Below are positions 1 through 7,964 of a DNA stretch of 64,000 nucleotides, piece after piece. The stretch comes from Streptomyces cyaneofuscatus. GTDB lineage: Bacteria; Actinomycetota; Actinomycetes; Streptomycetales; Streptomycetaceae. The stretch's first letter is position 1. Each line of letters opens with the position of its first letter. The stretch spans positions 310,001 through 374,000 of the forward strand of contig NZ_JOEM01000005.1 of NCBI RefSeq assembly GCF_000718135.1, in the 5' to 3' direction. The translations under genes were made by a program, and so were the position numbers. The notes beneath the pieces are model-generated. The model was not told the DNA's origin and did no database searches. It saw only the letters and a list, made by a program, of their open reading frames with translations.

Positions 1-268
1 CGGCCAGCCGGTAGCCGCTCTCCACCGACTCGACGGCACTCCGTCCCAGCGCCCGCCGCAACCGCCCGACCAGCGCCTGGAGCGCACCGGCCGCGTCGGC
101 GGGCGGGTCGCCGTCCCACACCTCGCCCACCAGGACCCCGGCCGGGACGGTCCGACCCGGGTGCAGGGCGAGGACGGTGAGCAGGGCGCGCAGCCGCGCC
201 CCGCCGAGGGCGACGGCCGTACCGTCGTCGCGGAGTGCCCGGGTGGTGCCGAGGATGCAGTAGCGCAC
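1..268 (-). CDS. BTAD/SARP-type transcriptional regulator, N-terminus only
   Basis: The reading frame runs off the left edge, so only about 89 N-terminal residues are seen. The protein begins VRYCILGTTRAL and continues with a winged-helix DNA-binding segment (GGARLRALLTVLALHPG, then VLVGEVWDGDPP and ALQALVGRLRRALG). This is the N-terminal pattern of AfsR/SARP and BTAD-containing regulators. GTG at 268 is chosen because family members start right at this strand; an in-frame GTG at 298 would add ten residues. It is transcribed away from the M50-like gene. Whether ATPase or TPR domains follow cannot be seen. Confidence 0.75.
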   Translation of the reverse strand, partial: MRYCILGTTRALRDDGTAVALGGARLRALLTVLALHPGRTVPAGVLVGEVWDGDPPADAAGALQALVGRLRRALGRSAVESVESGYRLA

Positions 269-430
269 GGGCCCATTGTCCGCGACGGACGCGGCCACGG
301 TGTTGACCGGGTGGAACTCCTGCCGGGGTCGCCGTCGTTCCCGCCGTGTCGGCGTACGTACGATGTCGCCGCCGCTTCTCCCTGTCGTCGCCGCCGTTTC
401 CCCCGTCCCACAGTCCCAGGAGTTGTGCCG

Positions 431-1237
431 ATGACCACCGCAGCCACCCGCGGGGACCGGAGGATCAGCCCGGTCTTCCTCGGGATCGCCGCCGTCACCG
501 CCGTCGCGGGCTGGGCCGTGTGGGCCGGCTTCGCGGGGGCCACCAGCTTCGCGGTGTTCCTCTTCGTCACCGGGGCGTGGATCGTCTCGCTCTGCCTCCA
601 CGAGTACGCCCACGCCCGCACCGCCCTGCACAGCGGGGACCTCTCGGTGGGGGCGAAGGGCTATCTGACGCTCAACCCGCTGAAGTACACCCATGCCCTG
701 CTCAGCATCGTGCTGCCGGTCCTCTTCGTCGTCATGGGCGGGATCGGCCTGCCCGGCGGCGCCGTCTACATCGAGCGGGCCCGGATCCACGGGCGGTGGA
801 AGCACAGCCTGATCTCCGCGGCGGGCCCGCTGACGAACGTGGCGTTCGCCATCGTGTGTACGGCCCCGTTCTGGCTGGACGCGCTCGACGGCGTCCCGCT
901 CGCCTTCCAGTACGCGCTGGCGTTCCTGGCGATGCTCCAGGTGACGGCGGCCATCCTGAACTCCCTGCCGATCCCGGGTCTTGACGGCTACGGCGTGATC
1001 GAGCCCTGGCTCTCGTACAAGATCAGGCGCCAGGTCGAACCGATCGCGCCGTTCGGGCTCATCGCCGTGTTCGCGATCCTGTGGATCCCGGCGGTGAACA
1101 TCGCGTTCTTCGACGTGATCGACGCGCTGCTGGGCGTCCTGGGCGTCGACGACCTCCAGCGGTACTGCGGGTACGACCTCTACCGCTTCTGGAAGGCGTT
1201 CTTCGACGAGCAGAACCCGGGGTGCGCGGTGGGGTGA
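431..1237 (+). CDS. M50-family (site-2 protease-like) membrane metalloprotease
   Basis: The 268-residue membrane protein carries HEYAH at residues 57-61, which fits the HExxH zinc motif. It also has N177-S-L-P with D185-G186, which fits the NxxPxxxxDG second motif of site-2 proteases. Hydrophobic segments surround both, so the active site would lie in the membrane. The length fits the compact, PDZ-free branch of M50. ATG at 431 is preferred; the frame is open much further upstream, but that part is arginine-rich and has no family resemblance. The substrate is unknown. Intramembrane cleavage of anti-sigma factors or small membrane proteins is the usual role of the family, which is inference here. 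Confidence 0.85.
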   Translation: MTTAATRGDRRISPVFLGIAAVTAVAGWAVWAGFAGATSFAVFLFVTGAWIVSLCLHEYAHARTALHSGDLSVGAKGYLTLNPLKYTHALLSIVLPVLFVVMGGIGLPGGAVYIERARIHGRWKHSLISAAGPLTNVAFAIVCTAPFWLDALDGVPLAFQYALAFLAMLQVTAAILNSLPIPGLDGYGVIEPWLSYKIRRQVEPIAPFGLIAVFAILWIPAVNIAFFDVIDALLGVLGVDDLQRYCGYDLYRFWKAFFDEQNPGCAVG

Positions 1238-1250
1238 CCGCGCGCCGTCC

Positions 1251-2354
1251 TCACACCGGGGCGGTCACGGGCTCCGGCTCCGGGCGGGGGCCTCGTCGCC
1301 GCCCGTCGCGCAGGGCGGCGGCGAGGATCGCCACGACGACCCCGCCGAACGCCCAGGCGCCCAGGATCCACAGGGCGCCGGCGGTGGCGTTGCCGTCGAA
1401 GTAGACGGTGTTGCGGACCACCGTCGTACCGGCCCCCGGAGGCAGCGCCTGGCCGATCGCGCTCCAGAACGGTGGCAGCAGCGAGGACGGGTACACCCCG
1501 CCGGAGCTGGGGTTGCCCAGGATCGTGAAGATCAGGATGGTGAGGCCCAGGCCGACCGTCCCCGCCACCGACTGGAGGGCGACCCCCACGGCGCCGGAGG
1601 CGAAGACCACCAGGGTGCCGATGCCGACCAGCTCCCAGAAGGCGCCCGGCAGGCAGTCCAGCACCGGGCCCACGATGATCGCGCCGCCGATGCCCGAGAC
1701 GAGTCCGTACGGGAGCATCGCCGTCAGCCGGACCAGGGTGCGGCTCAGGGTGGGCTTCTTGGAACCGGCCGCCATGTTGAGGGCGGAAGCGGCGAGGTAG
1801 CCGCCGATGGTCCAGCTGAGGACCAGGTAGAAGGACGACAGGCCCCGCGAGTCGCCTGCCGAGGGCGCGCGGAGGTCGCGGACGAGGATCGTGCGGTTCT
1901 GGGCGCGGGCGACCTCCTGGAGGATCTCCGTGGCCGCCGTGGTGGCCGACGGGCCGCCCGCCGAGGCGACGAGCAGGGTGTCGGTGCGGGTCGCCGGGTC
2001 CACGACGAGGGCGGCGTCGGTGCGCCGGTCCAGCAGCCGCGCCCGCGCCTCGGCGCGGGTCGCGACGGGGGTGACGTGGAGGGGGTCGCCGGGGAGCGCG
2101 TCGAGGCGGGCCACCAGGTCGCTCTCGACGGCGGGCGGGGCGACCAGGGTGATCGGGACCTGGTGCGGCTTCGGCGCGTGGAAGGCGCCCATGTAGGAGA
2201 GCGCGAAGCCCAGTTGGAGCAGGAGCACCCCGAGCATGACGAGCGCGGCCCGGGTGGTGACGGCGTCGCGCACCTCCCCCAGGATGCCCCGGTCCCCGTC
2301 ACCCGTCCGTGCGGTCGATCCGGATCCGTACCCGTCGTCCCTCGCGTCTGCCAC
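1251..2354 (-). CDS. YhgE/Pip-like (DUF3533-type) membrane protein
   Basis: This 367-residue protein has one N-terminal membrane segment (residues about 30-50). A soluble extracytoplasmic part of about 140 residues follows (ITLVAPPAVESDLVARLDAL, then DRRTDAALVVDPATRTDTLL), and then five or so C-terminal membrane segments. That layout matches YhgE/Pip and DUF3533 proteins, which are related to ABC-2 permeases. The GTG start at 2354 has an excellent ribosome site (GAGGGAGGA) six bases upstream. No ATPase gene is adjacent. The family is linked to secretion or phage receptor functions, but the role here is unknown. Confidence 0.75.
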   Translation of the reverse strand: MADARDDGYGSGSTARTGDGDRGILGEVRDAVTTRAALVMLGVLLLQLGFALSYMGAFHAPKPHQVPITLVAPPAVESDLVARLDALPGDPLHVTPVATRAEARARLLDRRTDAALVVDPATRTDTLLVASAGGPSATTAATEILQEVARAQNRTILVRDLRAPSAGDSRGLSSFYLVLSWTIGGYLAASALNMAAGSKKPTLSRTLVRLTAMLPYGLVSGIGGAIIVGPVLDCLPGAFWELVGIGTLVVFASGAVGVALQSVAGTVGLGLTILIFTILGNPSSGGVYPSSLLPPFWSAIGQALPPGAGTTVVRNTVYFDGNATAGALWILGAWAFGGVVVAILAAALRDGRRRGPRPEPEPVTAPV

Positions 2355-2542
2355 GCGGTCCTCCCTCGTCGGCCCGGCCACGGCCGTGGCGAGGCCGTCA
2401 CATGGTCGGCCCCGGGCGGCGTCCGGGCTCCGGGGCGCGCCCGCGAGGCAGGGCCCTCGACCCGAACGGCTCAGGGCCCGTGGCGGGGGCGCCGGGAGGG
2501 GGCGCGGAGAAGGGGTGCGGGGAAGGGGGGTGCGGGGAGGGT

Positions 2543-2725
2543 TCAGCTGGCCTCGGCGGCCGCCTCCATGCGCTGCTTGCGCACGTAGAACCACACCATG
2601 TTCGACGAGAGCCCCGCGATCAGCACCCAGATGATCCCGAGCAGGCTGCCCTGGACGAAGGAGACCACGGCCGCCGTGGCGGCGAGGACGCAGACGACGA
2701 GGGCGTAGAGAGCGAGGCGGGGCAT
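2543..2725 (-). CDS. Small conserved membrane protein, 60 aa
   Basis: The short ORF encodes two hydrophobic helices (residues about 4-22 and 28-47) followed by a charged tail with VRKQRMEAAAE. ATG at 2725 is preceded by AGGAG at good spacing. It lies between the YhgE-like gene and npdG on the same strand, with roughly 120-190 bp on each side. It is not a family I can name. Its two-helix layout and good ribosome site support a real small protein. Confidence 0.65.
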   Translation of the reverse strand: MPRLALYALVVCVLAATAAVVSFVQGSLLGIIWVLIAGLSSNMVWFYVRKQRMEAAAEAS

Positions 2726-2847
2726 GGGGGGCGGCTCCTGTCGGGGAACGGTCGCGGTCCCGTCCAGTGTCCCCCATGCCCCGTTGTGCCCCGCCTCTGG
2801 CCCGGGCCGGAGGCGGGGCGCCGGAGCCCGAGGCGGGGCGCCGGAGG

Positions 2848-3558
2848 TCAGACGTCGGTGGTGCGCAGTCCGGCGTGGACCTTGTAGCGGCGGTTGACGG
2901 AGATCAGGTTCGCCACCAGCGACTCGACCTGGTGGGCGTTGCGCAGCCGGCCCGCGAAGATGCCGCGCATCCCGGGGATACGGCCCGCCAGCGCCTGCAC
3001 GATGTCCGTGTCGGCCCGCGCCTCGCCCAGGACCAGGACGTCGGTGTCGATCTCCTCGATGGACTCGTCCTGGAGCAGCACCGCCGAGAGGTGGTGGAAG
3101 GCGGCGGTGACCCGGGAGTCCGGCAGCAGGGCGGCGGCCTGCTCGGCGGCGCTGCCCTCCTCCGGCTTGAGGGCGTAGGCGCCCTTCTTGTCGAAGCCGA
3201 GCGGGTTGACGCAGTCGATGACGAGCTTGCCCGCCAGCTCCTCGCGCAGGGATTCCAGGGTCTTGGCGTGGCCGTCCCACGGCACGGCGACGATCACGAT
3301 GTCGCTGCGCCGGGCGCACTCCGCGTTGTCCGTGCCCTCGACGCCGTGGCCGAGCTCGGCGGCCGCCTCGGCGGCGCGTCCGGCGTCCCGGGAGCCGAGG
3401 GTGACCCGCTGTCCGGCGCGGGCGAGCCGGTAGGCGAGGCCGCGCCCCTGCGGGCCGGTCCCGCCGAGTACGCCGACGCTCAGGGCGGAGACGTCGGGGA
3501 GGTCCCAGGGGTCCTTGGCGGGGGGCTTGGGCGCGCTGCCGCTGTCCTGTGTAGTCAT
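2848..3558 (-). CDS. npdG: NADPH-dependent F420 reductase
   Basis: The protein transfers hydride between NADP(H) and coenzyme F420. Its 236 residues have the Rossmann start SVGVLGGTGPQGRGLAYRLA (about 27-46), SRDAGRAAEAA for the NADP phosphate, and VIVAVPWDGHAKTL and VIDCVNPLGFDKKG. The C-terminal part (FHHLSAVLL, then RNAHQVESLVANLISVNRRY) is typical of NpdG/Fno. Cytoplasmic. It would supply F420H2 to enzymes such as the luciferase-like oxidoreductase at 59.0 kb, though the two genes are far apart. ATG at 3558 is the natural start. Confidence 0.92.
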   Translation of the reverse strand: MTTQDSGSAPKPPAKDPWDLPDVSALSVGVLGGTGPQGRGLAYRLARAGQRVTLGSRDAGRAAEAAAELGHGVEGTDNAECARRSDIVIVAVPWDGHAKTLESLREELAGKLVIDCVNPLGFDKKGAYALKPEEGSAAEQAAALLPDSRVTAAFHHLSAVLLQDESIEEIDTDVLVLGEARADTDIVQALAGRIPGMRGIFAGRLRNAHQVESLVANLISVNRRYKVHAGLRTTDV

Positions 3559-3606
3559 GGGCCGACCCTACTGCCAGGTAGGGCCCGGAATCCCGCCCCC
3601 GGAGGC

Positions 3607-3716
3607 CCGATCCCGCCCACCGCATGGCCCGATCCCGCCGACCGTACGACCCGATCCCGCCGACCGCACGGCCCGATTCCGCCCTCCGTACGGCCCGGAC
3701 TCCCCCACCGTACGGC
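3607..3716. repeat. Five tandem 22-bp repeats
   Basis: Five head-to-tail 22-bp units (3607, 3629, 3651, 3673, 3695) share the pattern CCGATCCCGCCGACCGTACG with a few substitutions, mainly in the last unit. They lie in the divergent space between npdG and the MFS gene, ending about 54 bp before its GTG. There are no spacers, so this is not a CRISPR array. Confidence 0.85.
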
Positions 3717-3770
3717 CGACGGGGAAATCGGTTTGCCCGGAGCGCCCCCGAGTACCGATCATGGCCCTTC

Positions 3771-5078
3771 GTGACCGAAGCTCCCCCTGCCTCCCCTCCC
3801 CCGTCTCCCCCGTCGCGGTTCCGCGCCCTGCTGCCGGACCTCTCGCCGTGGCGTTCCTCGCCCGACTTCCGGCTGCTGTGGATCCAGGGGCTGATCACGT
3901 ACTTCGGCAGCTTCATGGCGCTCATCGCGCTGCCGCTCCAGATCAAGCACCTCACCGGCTCGCCGCTCGCGGTCGGGGCGATGGGGGCGGTGGAGCTGGT
4001 GCCGCTGGTGGTGTTCGGGCTGTACGGCGGGGCGCTCGCCGATGCCGTGGACCGGCGGCGGGTCATCCTGCTCACCGAGGCGGGGCTCGGCGTGCTCGCC
4101 GCGATCCTGCTGGTGAACGCGCTGCTCCCGGAGCCGCTGCTGTGGCCGCTGTACGTGGTGGCGGGCGGGGTCGCCGCCCTGGCCGGGCTCCAGCGGCCCG
4201 CGCTGGACTCCCTGATGGCCCGGATCGTGCCGCACCAGCAGCAGACGGCGGCGGCCGCCCTGAACTCGCTGCGCTGGCAGATCGGGGCGATCGCGGGCCC
4301 GGCGCTGGCCGGTCTGGTGGTGGCGTACGCCGGTCACGGGACGGCGTACGCGGTGACGGTGTGCACGTTCGCCGCCTCCGTGCTGCTCTGCCTGCGGCTC
4401 TCCCCCGCGCCGCCGTCCCGGGACGCGGCGAAGCCGTCGTTGCGCGGGATCGTGGAGGGGGCGCGGTACGCCTGGAGCCGGCCGGTGCTGCTGGGGACGT
4501 ACGCGATCGACCTGGCGGCGATGTTCTTCGCCTTCCCGAACACCATCTTCCCGTTCCTGGCGGACGAGCTGGACGCGGAGTGGTCGCTGGGGCTGATGTA
4601 CGCGGCGGGCTCGGTGGGCTCGCTGGCGCTGGGGCTGACCAGCGGCTGGACCTCCCGGGTGCGCAGGCACGGGCTGTTCGTGGTGTTCGGGGCGGCGGTG
4701 TGGGGGCTGGCGATCGCGGCGGCGGGCTGGTTCTCCAGCGTGTGGGTGGTGCTGGTCTGCCTGGGTGTGGCGGGGGCGGGCGACATGCTGAGCGGGCTGG
4801 GGCGCTCCACCATCTGGAACCAGACCATTCCGGAGGAGCTGCGGGGGCGGCTGGCGGGCATCGAGGTGCTCTCGTACAGCGTGGGGCCGCAGCTGGGGCA
4901 GGTGCGGGCCGGGGCGATGGCGGGGTGGACCGGGACCCGGTCGGCGATCTGGACGGGCGGGGTGGCGTGCGTGGCGTCGGTGGTGCTGCTGACGGCGGCG
5001 CTGCCGAAGCTGGTGCGGTACGACTCGGAGACGGATGAGGACGCGGTGCGGAGGCGGGAGGCCCGGGCGGAGGGGTGA
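3771..5078 (+). CDS. MFS transporter, EntS-like (MFS_3 type)
   Basis: The 435-residue protein has about twelve membrane segments starting near residue 27 (FRLLWIQGLITYFGSFMALI). The loop-2 motif GLYGGALADAVDRRRVILL and the segment LQRPALDSLMARIVPHQQQ resemble the EntS/MFS_3 exporter branch, some of which export siderophores or drugs. GTG at 3771 is chosen because the frame upstream runs through a tandem repeat and is low complexity. No clear ribosome site precedes it, but TACCGAT at 3753-3759 lies 12 nt upstream, so a leaderless mRNA is possible. The substrate cannot be told. Confidence 0.85.
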   Translation: MTEAPPASPPPSPPSRFRALLPDLSPWRSSPDFRLLWIQGLITYFGSFMALIALPLQIKHLTGSPLAVGAMGAVELVPLVVFGLYGGALADAVDRRRVILLTEAGLGVLAAILLVNALLPEPLLWPLYVVAGGVAALAGLQRPALDSLMARIVPHQQQTAAAALNSLRWQIGAIAGPALAGLVVAYAGHGTAYAVTVCTFAASVLLCLRLSPAPPSRDAAKPSLRGIVEGARYAWSRPVLLGTYAIDLAAMFFAFPNTIFPFLADELDAEWSLGLMYAAGSVGSLALGLTSGWTSRVRRHGLFVVFGAAVWGLAIAAAGWFSSVWVVLVCLGVAGAGDMLSGLGRSTIWNQTIPEELRGRLAGIEVLSYSVGPQLGQVRAGAMAGWTGTRSAIWTGGVACVASVVLLTAALPKLVRYDSETDEDAVRRREARAEG

Positions 5079-5104
5079 CCCGGGGCTCCGCCCCGCACCC
5101 CGCT

Positions 5105-5154
5105 CCTCAAGCGCCGGAGGGGCTGAAAGACGTCCTCAATCGCCGGACGGGCTG
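5105..5154. repeat. Two copies of a 21-bp CTCAA-GCCGGA-GGGCTG element
   Basis: Copies lie at 5105-5125 and 5134-5154, 29 bp apart, differing at two positions. The motif (CTCAATCGCCGGACGGGCTG in copy 2) is of a kind often met between Streptomyces genes. The second copy extends into the 3' end of the small minus-strand gene and provides its last codons and stop. Confidence 0.6.
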
Positions 5155-5393
5155 GGTTTGCCCCCGGACGGGCTTGAGGGGCCCTTGTCCTCGTCGTGCC
5201 ACTTCGGGTCTGTGTCCCACTCCAGGTTGCGGTCGCGGGCCGTGTCCATCGCGTGCTGGGCCGCCTCGCGGGAGGTGTAGGGGCCGAACCGGTTCTGGGC
5301 AGGGCACTCCGGGCCCTCCTCGACCTTCTTGTGCTCCAGGCAGTAGTACCATTCGCCCGGTTTGCCGACCGTGCGCTTCTTGAACAGGGCCAT
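5136..5393 (-). CDS. Conserved small hypothetical protein, 85 aa
   Basis: ATG at 5393 follows AAAGGAG at ideal spacing. The protein starts [20 protein letters not shown] and contains [20 protein letters not shown] and [18 protein letters not shown]. It is hydrophilic and cytoplasmic, with two cysteines that could bind a metal. The part [20 protein letters not shown] resembles a short SPOR-like or strand-helix unit, but I do not assign a family. It is divergent from map with only 58 bp between the starts. The last residues ([12 protein letters not shown]) come from an intergenic repeat element. Confidence 0.75.
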   Translation of the reverse strand: MALFKKRTVGKPGEWYYCLEHKKVEEGPECPAQNRFGPYTSREAAQHAMDTARDRNLEWDTDPKWHDEDKGPSSPSGGKPSPSGD

Positions 5394-5451
5394 CAACGGC
5401 TCCTTTCCTCCCTGCCATGGTGCCCCGAGGGCGCTGGTTAGACTCGCTGGC

Positions 5452-6309
5452 ATGTCTGGCCAGTCGCTTCTCGTACCAGGGGAGATCACTCCCGTCCGTT
5501 CCGTACCCGGAAACATCCGGCGCCCCGAGTACGTGGGGAAGCCGGCCCCGAAGCCGTACACCGGCCCGGAGGTCCAGGACGCCGACACCATCGAGCGGAT
5601 GCGGATCGCGGGCCGCATCGCCGCGCAGGCGATGGAGGAGGCCGCCAAGCACATCGCCCCGGGCGTGACCACGGACGAGCTCGACCGGGTCGCGCACGAG
5701 TTCATGATCGACCACGGCGCGTACCCCTCCACCCTCGGCTACCGGGGCTTCCCGAAGTCGCTGTGCAGCTCGCTCAACGAGGTCATCTGCCACGGCATCC
5801 CCGACTCCACGGTGCTGCGCGACGGGGACATCGTGAACCTGGATGTCACCGCGTACATCAACGGGGTGCACGGCGACAACAACGCCACCTACCTCTGCGG
5901 TGACGTGGACGAGGAGTCGCGGCTGCTCGTCGAGCGCACCCGGGAGTCGCTGAACCGGGCCATCAAGGCGGTCAAGCCGGGGCGGCAGATCAACGTCATC
6001 GGCCGGGTCATCGAGTCGTACGCCAAGCGGTTCGGCTACGGCGTCGTGCGCGACTTCACCGGGCACGGGATCAACTCCTCGTTCCACTCCGGCCTGATCA
6101 TCCCGCACTACGACAGCCCGAACGCCACCACCGTGATGCAGCCCGGCATGACGTTCACCATCGAGCCGATGCTGACGCTGGGCACCCACGAGTACGACAT
6201 GTGGGAGGACGGCTGGACCGTGGTCACGAAGGACCGCAAGCGGACCGCGCAGTTCGAGGAGACGCTCGTCGTCACGGAGACCGGGGCGGAGATCCTCACC
6301 CTGCCGTAA
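5452..6309 (+). CDS. map: Methionine aminopeptidase, type I
   Basis: Removes the initiator methionine from nascent proteins in the cytosol. The 285-residue protein has the full metal site: D131 and D142 ([19 protein letters not shown]), H205 (FTGHGI), E238 (TIEPML) and E269 (QFEET), plus the substrate-binding H114. The N-terminal extension (about 40 residues with a PEYVGKP segment) is typical of actinobacterial MapA-type enzymes. ATG at 5452 has no ribosome site, but TAGACT at 5439-5444 lies 7 nt upstream, so the mRNA is probably leaderless. Confidence 0.95.
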   Translation: MSGQSLLVPGEITPVRSVPGNIRRPEYVGKPAPKPYTGPEVQDADTIERMRIAGRIAAQAMEEAAKHIAPGVTTDELDRVAHEFMIDHGAYPSTLGYRGFPKSLCSSLNEVICHGIPDSTVLRDGDIVNLDVTAYINGVHGDNNATYLCGDVDEESRLLVERTRESLNRAIKAVKPGRQINVIGRVIESYAKRFGYGVVRDFTGHGINSSFHSGLIIPHYDSPNATTVMQPGMTFTIEPMLTLGTHEYDMWEDGWTVVTKDRKRTAQFEETLVVTETGAEILTLP

Positions 6310-6389
6310 TCGGGACGAATGATCCGTAAAGGGGCCGCACCTCGGTTTGTCGCGTAGTTTTTTACCGACAAGCAGTCGGGAACCAATTG

Positions 6390-6407
6390 ACTTAGGTAAA
6401 CCTAAGT
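6390..6407. promoter_or_regulatory. Iron box (DtxR/DmdR-type operator) before heme oxygenase
   Basis: ACTTAGGTAAACCTAAGT is a perfect inverted repeat with 8-bp arms around AA. It resembles the DtxR/IdeR consensus TTAGGTTAGGCTAACCTAA in its outer arms. It lies 110 bp upstream of the hmuO start. It predicts repression of hmuO by an iron-loaded DtxR-family regulator. Confidence 0.8.
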
Positions 6408-6424
6408 AGGAGGATCGGCGTACC

Positions 6425-6461
6425 GGCACGCGCCGCCGCAGCGTTGCGGCGGTCGCCTGCC
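6425..6461 (+). promoter_or_regulatory. Stem-loop in the hmuO leader
   Basis: The core is CCGCCGCA-GCGT-TGCGGCGG (6433-6452), an 8-bp perfect stem with a 4-base loop. Outer arms CGGCA and TGCCG (6425-6429 and 6457-6461) can extend it with internal unpaired bases. It sits between the iron box and the coding start, and no T-tract follows. It could be a structured leader, a weak attenuator, or chance in GC-rich DNA. Confidence 0.5.
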
Positions 6462-6516
6462 GATATTTCCGTCTGTTTCTGGACTTCCCGTCCCCCTCGG
6501 TCCCCGGAGGCCCGCC

Positions 6517-7182
6517 TTGGACGCAACCGCCACCGTCACTCCCTTCTCGACGCTCATCCGCACCGCGTCGCACGAACAGCACACCGAGGCCGAGACCTCG
6601 ACCTTCATGGGTGACCTGCTCGGCGGGCGGCTGGGTGTCGACGCGTACGCGCGCTACACCGAGCAGCTGTGGTTCGTCTACCAGGCACTGGAGGAGGGCG
6701 CGGAGGCCCTGCGGAACGACCCGGTCGCCGGGCCCTTCATCCAGCCCGAGCTGATGCGCTCCGCCGAGCTGGCGCGCGACCTGGCGCACCTGCGCGGGGA
6801 GAACTGGCGCGAGGGCCTGGAGCCGCTGCCGGCGACCGCCGCGTACGCCGCCCGGGTGACCGAGTGCGCGCGCACCTGGCCCGCCGGTTACATAGCGCAC
6901 CACTACACCCGTTACCTCGGCGACCTCTCGGGCGGCCAGATCATCCGCGACAAGGCGGAGAAGGCCTGGGGCTTCGAGCGCAAGGGCGACGGCGTGCGGT
7001 TCTACGTCTTCGAGGAGATCACCAACCCGGCCGCCTTCAAGCGGGGCTACCGCGAGCTGCTGGACGCGGTGAACGCGGACGACCTGGAGAAGCAGCGGAT
7101 CGTCGAGGAGTGCAAGCGCGCCTTCGCGCTGAACACCGCGGTCTTCCGGGAGCTGGGCGAGGTGTTCCCGCTCAGCGCGTGA
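6517..7182 (+). CDS. hmuO: Heme oxygenase, biliverdin-forming
   Basis: Opens heme to biliverdin, CO and Fe2+ so that imported heme can serve as an iron source. The 221-residue protein carries the proximal-ligand region (SHEQHTEAETSTFM; H22 lines up with the axial His of C. diphtheriae HmuO) and the distal-helix motif GDLSGGQII (about 135-143). Start: TTG at 6517 follows GGAGG at 6-nt spacing; no nearby ATG or GTG fits. An iron box upstream predicts iron control. It lies 4 kb from hmuTUV, with the htaA genes between. Confidence 0.93.
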   Translation: MDATATVTPFSTLIRTASHEQHTEAETSTFMGDLLGGRLGVDAYARYTEQLWFVYQALEEGAEALRNDPVAGPFIQPELMRSAELARDLAHLRGENWREGLEPLPATAAYAARVTECARTWPAGYIAHHYTRYLGDLSGGQIIRDKAEKAWGFERKGDGVRFYVFEEITNPAAFKRGYRELLDAVNADDLEKQRIVEECKRAFALNTAVFRELGEVFPLSA

Positions 7183-7201
7183 CGCCCGCACTCCGGCGTG
7201 C

Positions 7202-7229
7202 GGCCGCCCGGGTTCAGCCCCGGGCGGCC
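7202..7229. terminator. Bidirectional stem-loop between hmuO and phzF-like gene
   Basis: GGCCGCCCGGG (7202-7212) and CCCGGGCGGCC (7219-7229) form an 11-bp perfect stem with a 6-base loop. It lies in the 31-bp gap between the convergent genes and includes the stop codon of the minus-strand gene. There is no T-tract, as is usual in Streptomyces. Confidence 0.7.
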
Positions 7230-7885
7230 ATCAGGACGCGGCCTCCTACCTCCACCGTGCCGTCCGGCGCGGGTGCTGTGAGGATCTGGGAGCCGCGTCC
7301 TTGTGTGATGTTCAGGGCCCGGCCGAGGTGTGCGCTCAGCAGCAGGGCCGCCGCGCCCGTCGCCTCGTCCTCCACGATGCCCTCCCCGCGCCGCGGGAAG
7401 GCCCGCGCACGGACCCGCCCGGCGGCCTCGTCCTCCCAGGCCCAGGCGTAGAGCCAGCCCTCCCCGGGCGGCGGCCCCGGCAGCGCCTCCACCTCGTCCG
7501 CGCTCGCGTACTGCTGGAACATCCGCGGCGGGGCCCACTCGGGGCGGGCGGAGATCCAGGTGAACTCCCCGTCCTGGCGGGCGAACACGTCCCCGACGGC
7601 CAGCTCCAGGACCTCCAGGTCCAGCAGCCAGGCGGCGCCGACCAGCGGGTGCCCGGCGAACGGCAGCCGGAGCCCGGGGGTGTGGATGTCCACCCGGCCG
7701 CGCTCCGGGTCGTCGACGAACACGGTCTCGCTGAAGCCCAGTCGGCGGGCCAGCTGCTGCCGGGACGCCTCGTCGGGGTGGCTGCGTCCGTCGCGTACAA
7801 CGCCGAGGGCGTTGCCGTGGCGTCCGTCGGGTCCGCAGAACACCCGCAGGACGTCGATGCCCCGGGGTACGTCGTAGTGGTTCAC
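7214..7885 (-). CDS. PhzF-family isomerase-like protein
   Basis: The 223-residue protein begins VNHYDVPRGIDVLRVFCGPD. It has GNALGVVRDG, LGFSETVFVDD, RLPFAGHPLVGAAWLL and EDEATGAAALLLSAHLGRAL, the signature segments of the PhzF/DapF-like fold. In the usual GNxxxV motif the catalytic acid follows; here the region reads GPDGRHGNALGVV. It is shorter than typical PhzF (about 280) and its central part seems reduced. GTG at 7885 is chosen; an in-frame TTG at 7897 is possible. The reaction is unknown. A second PhzF homologue lies at 26.8 kb. Confidence 0.8.
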   Translation of the reverse strand: MNHYDVPRGIDVLRVFCGPDGRHGNALGVVRDGRSHPDEASRQQLARRLGFSETVFVDDPERGRVDIHTPGLRLPFAGHPLVGAAWLLDLEVLELAVGDVFARQDGEFTWISARPEWAPPRMFQQYASADEVEALPGPPPGEGWLYAWAWEDEAAGRVRARAFPRRGEGIVEDEATGAAALLLSAHLGRALNITQGRGSQILTAPAPDGTVEVGGRVLMAARG

Positions 7886-7914
7886 GTGCGCATTCAAGCA
7901 CCACCCGGGAACGG

Positions 7915-7949
7915 CCGCGGGGCCGTACCCGGTGGATACGGCCCCGCGG
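7915..7949. terminator. Strong stem-loop after the htaA operon
   Basis: CCGCGGGGCCGTA (7915-7927) pairs perfectly with TACGGCCCCGCGG (7937-7949) across a 9-base loop. It lies between the end of the HtaA-domain gene and the start of the phzF-like gene, which are on the same strand. It probably separates their transcripts. Confidence 0.75.
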
Positions 7950-7964
7950 GTGGTGCGGAGTTGA

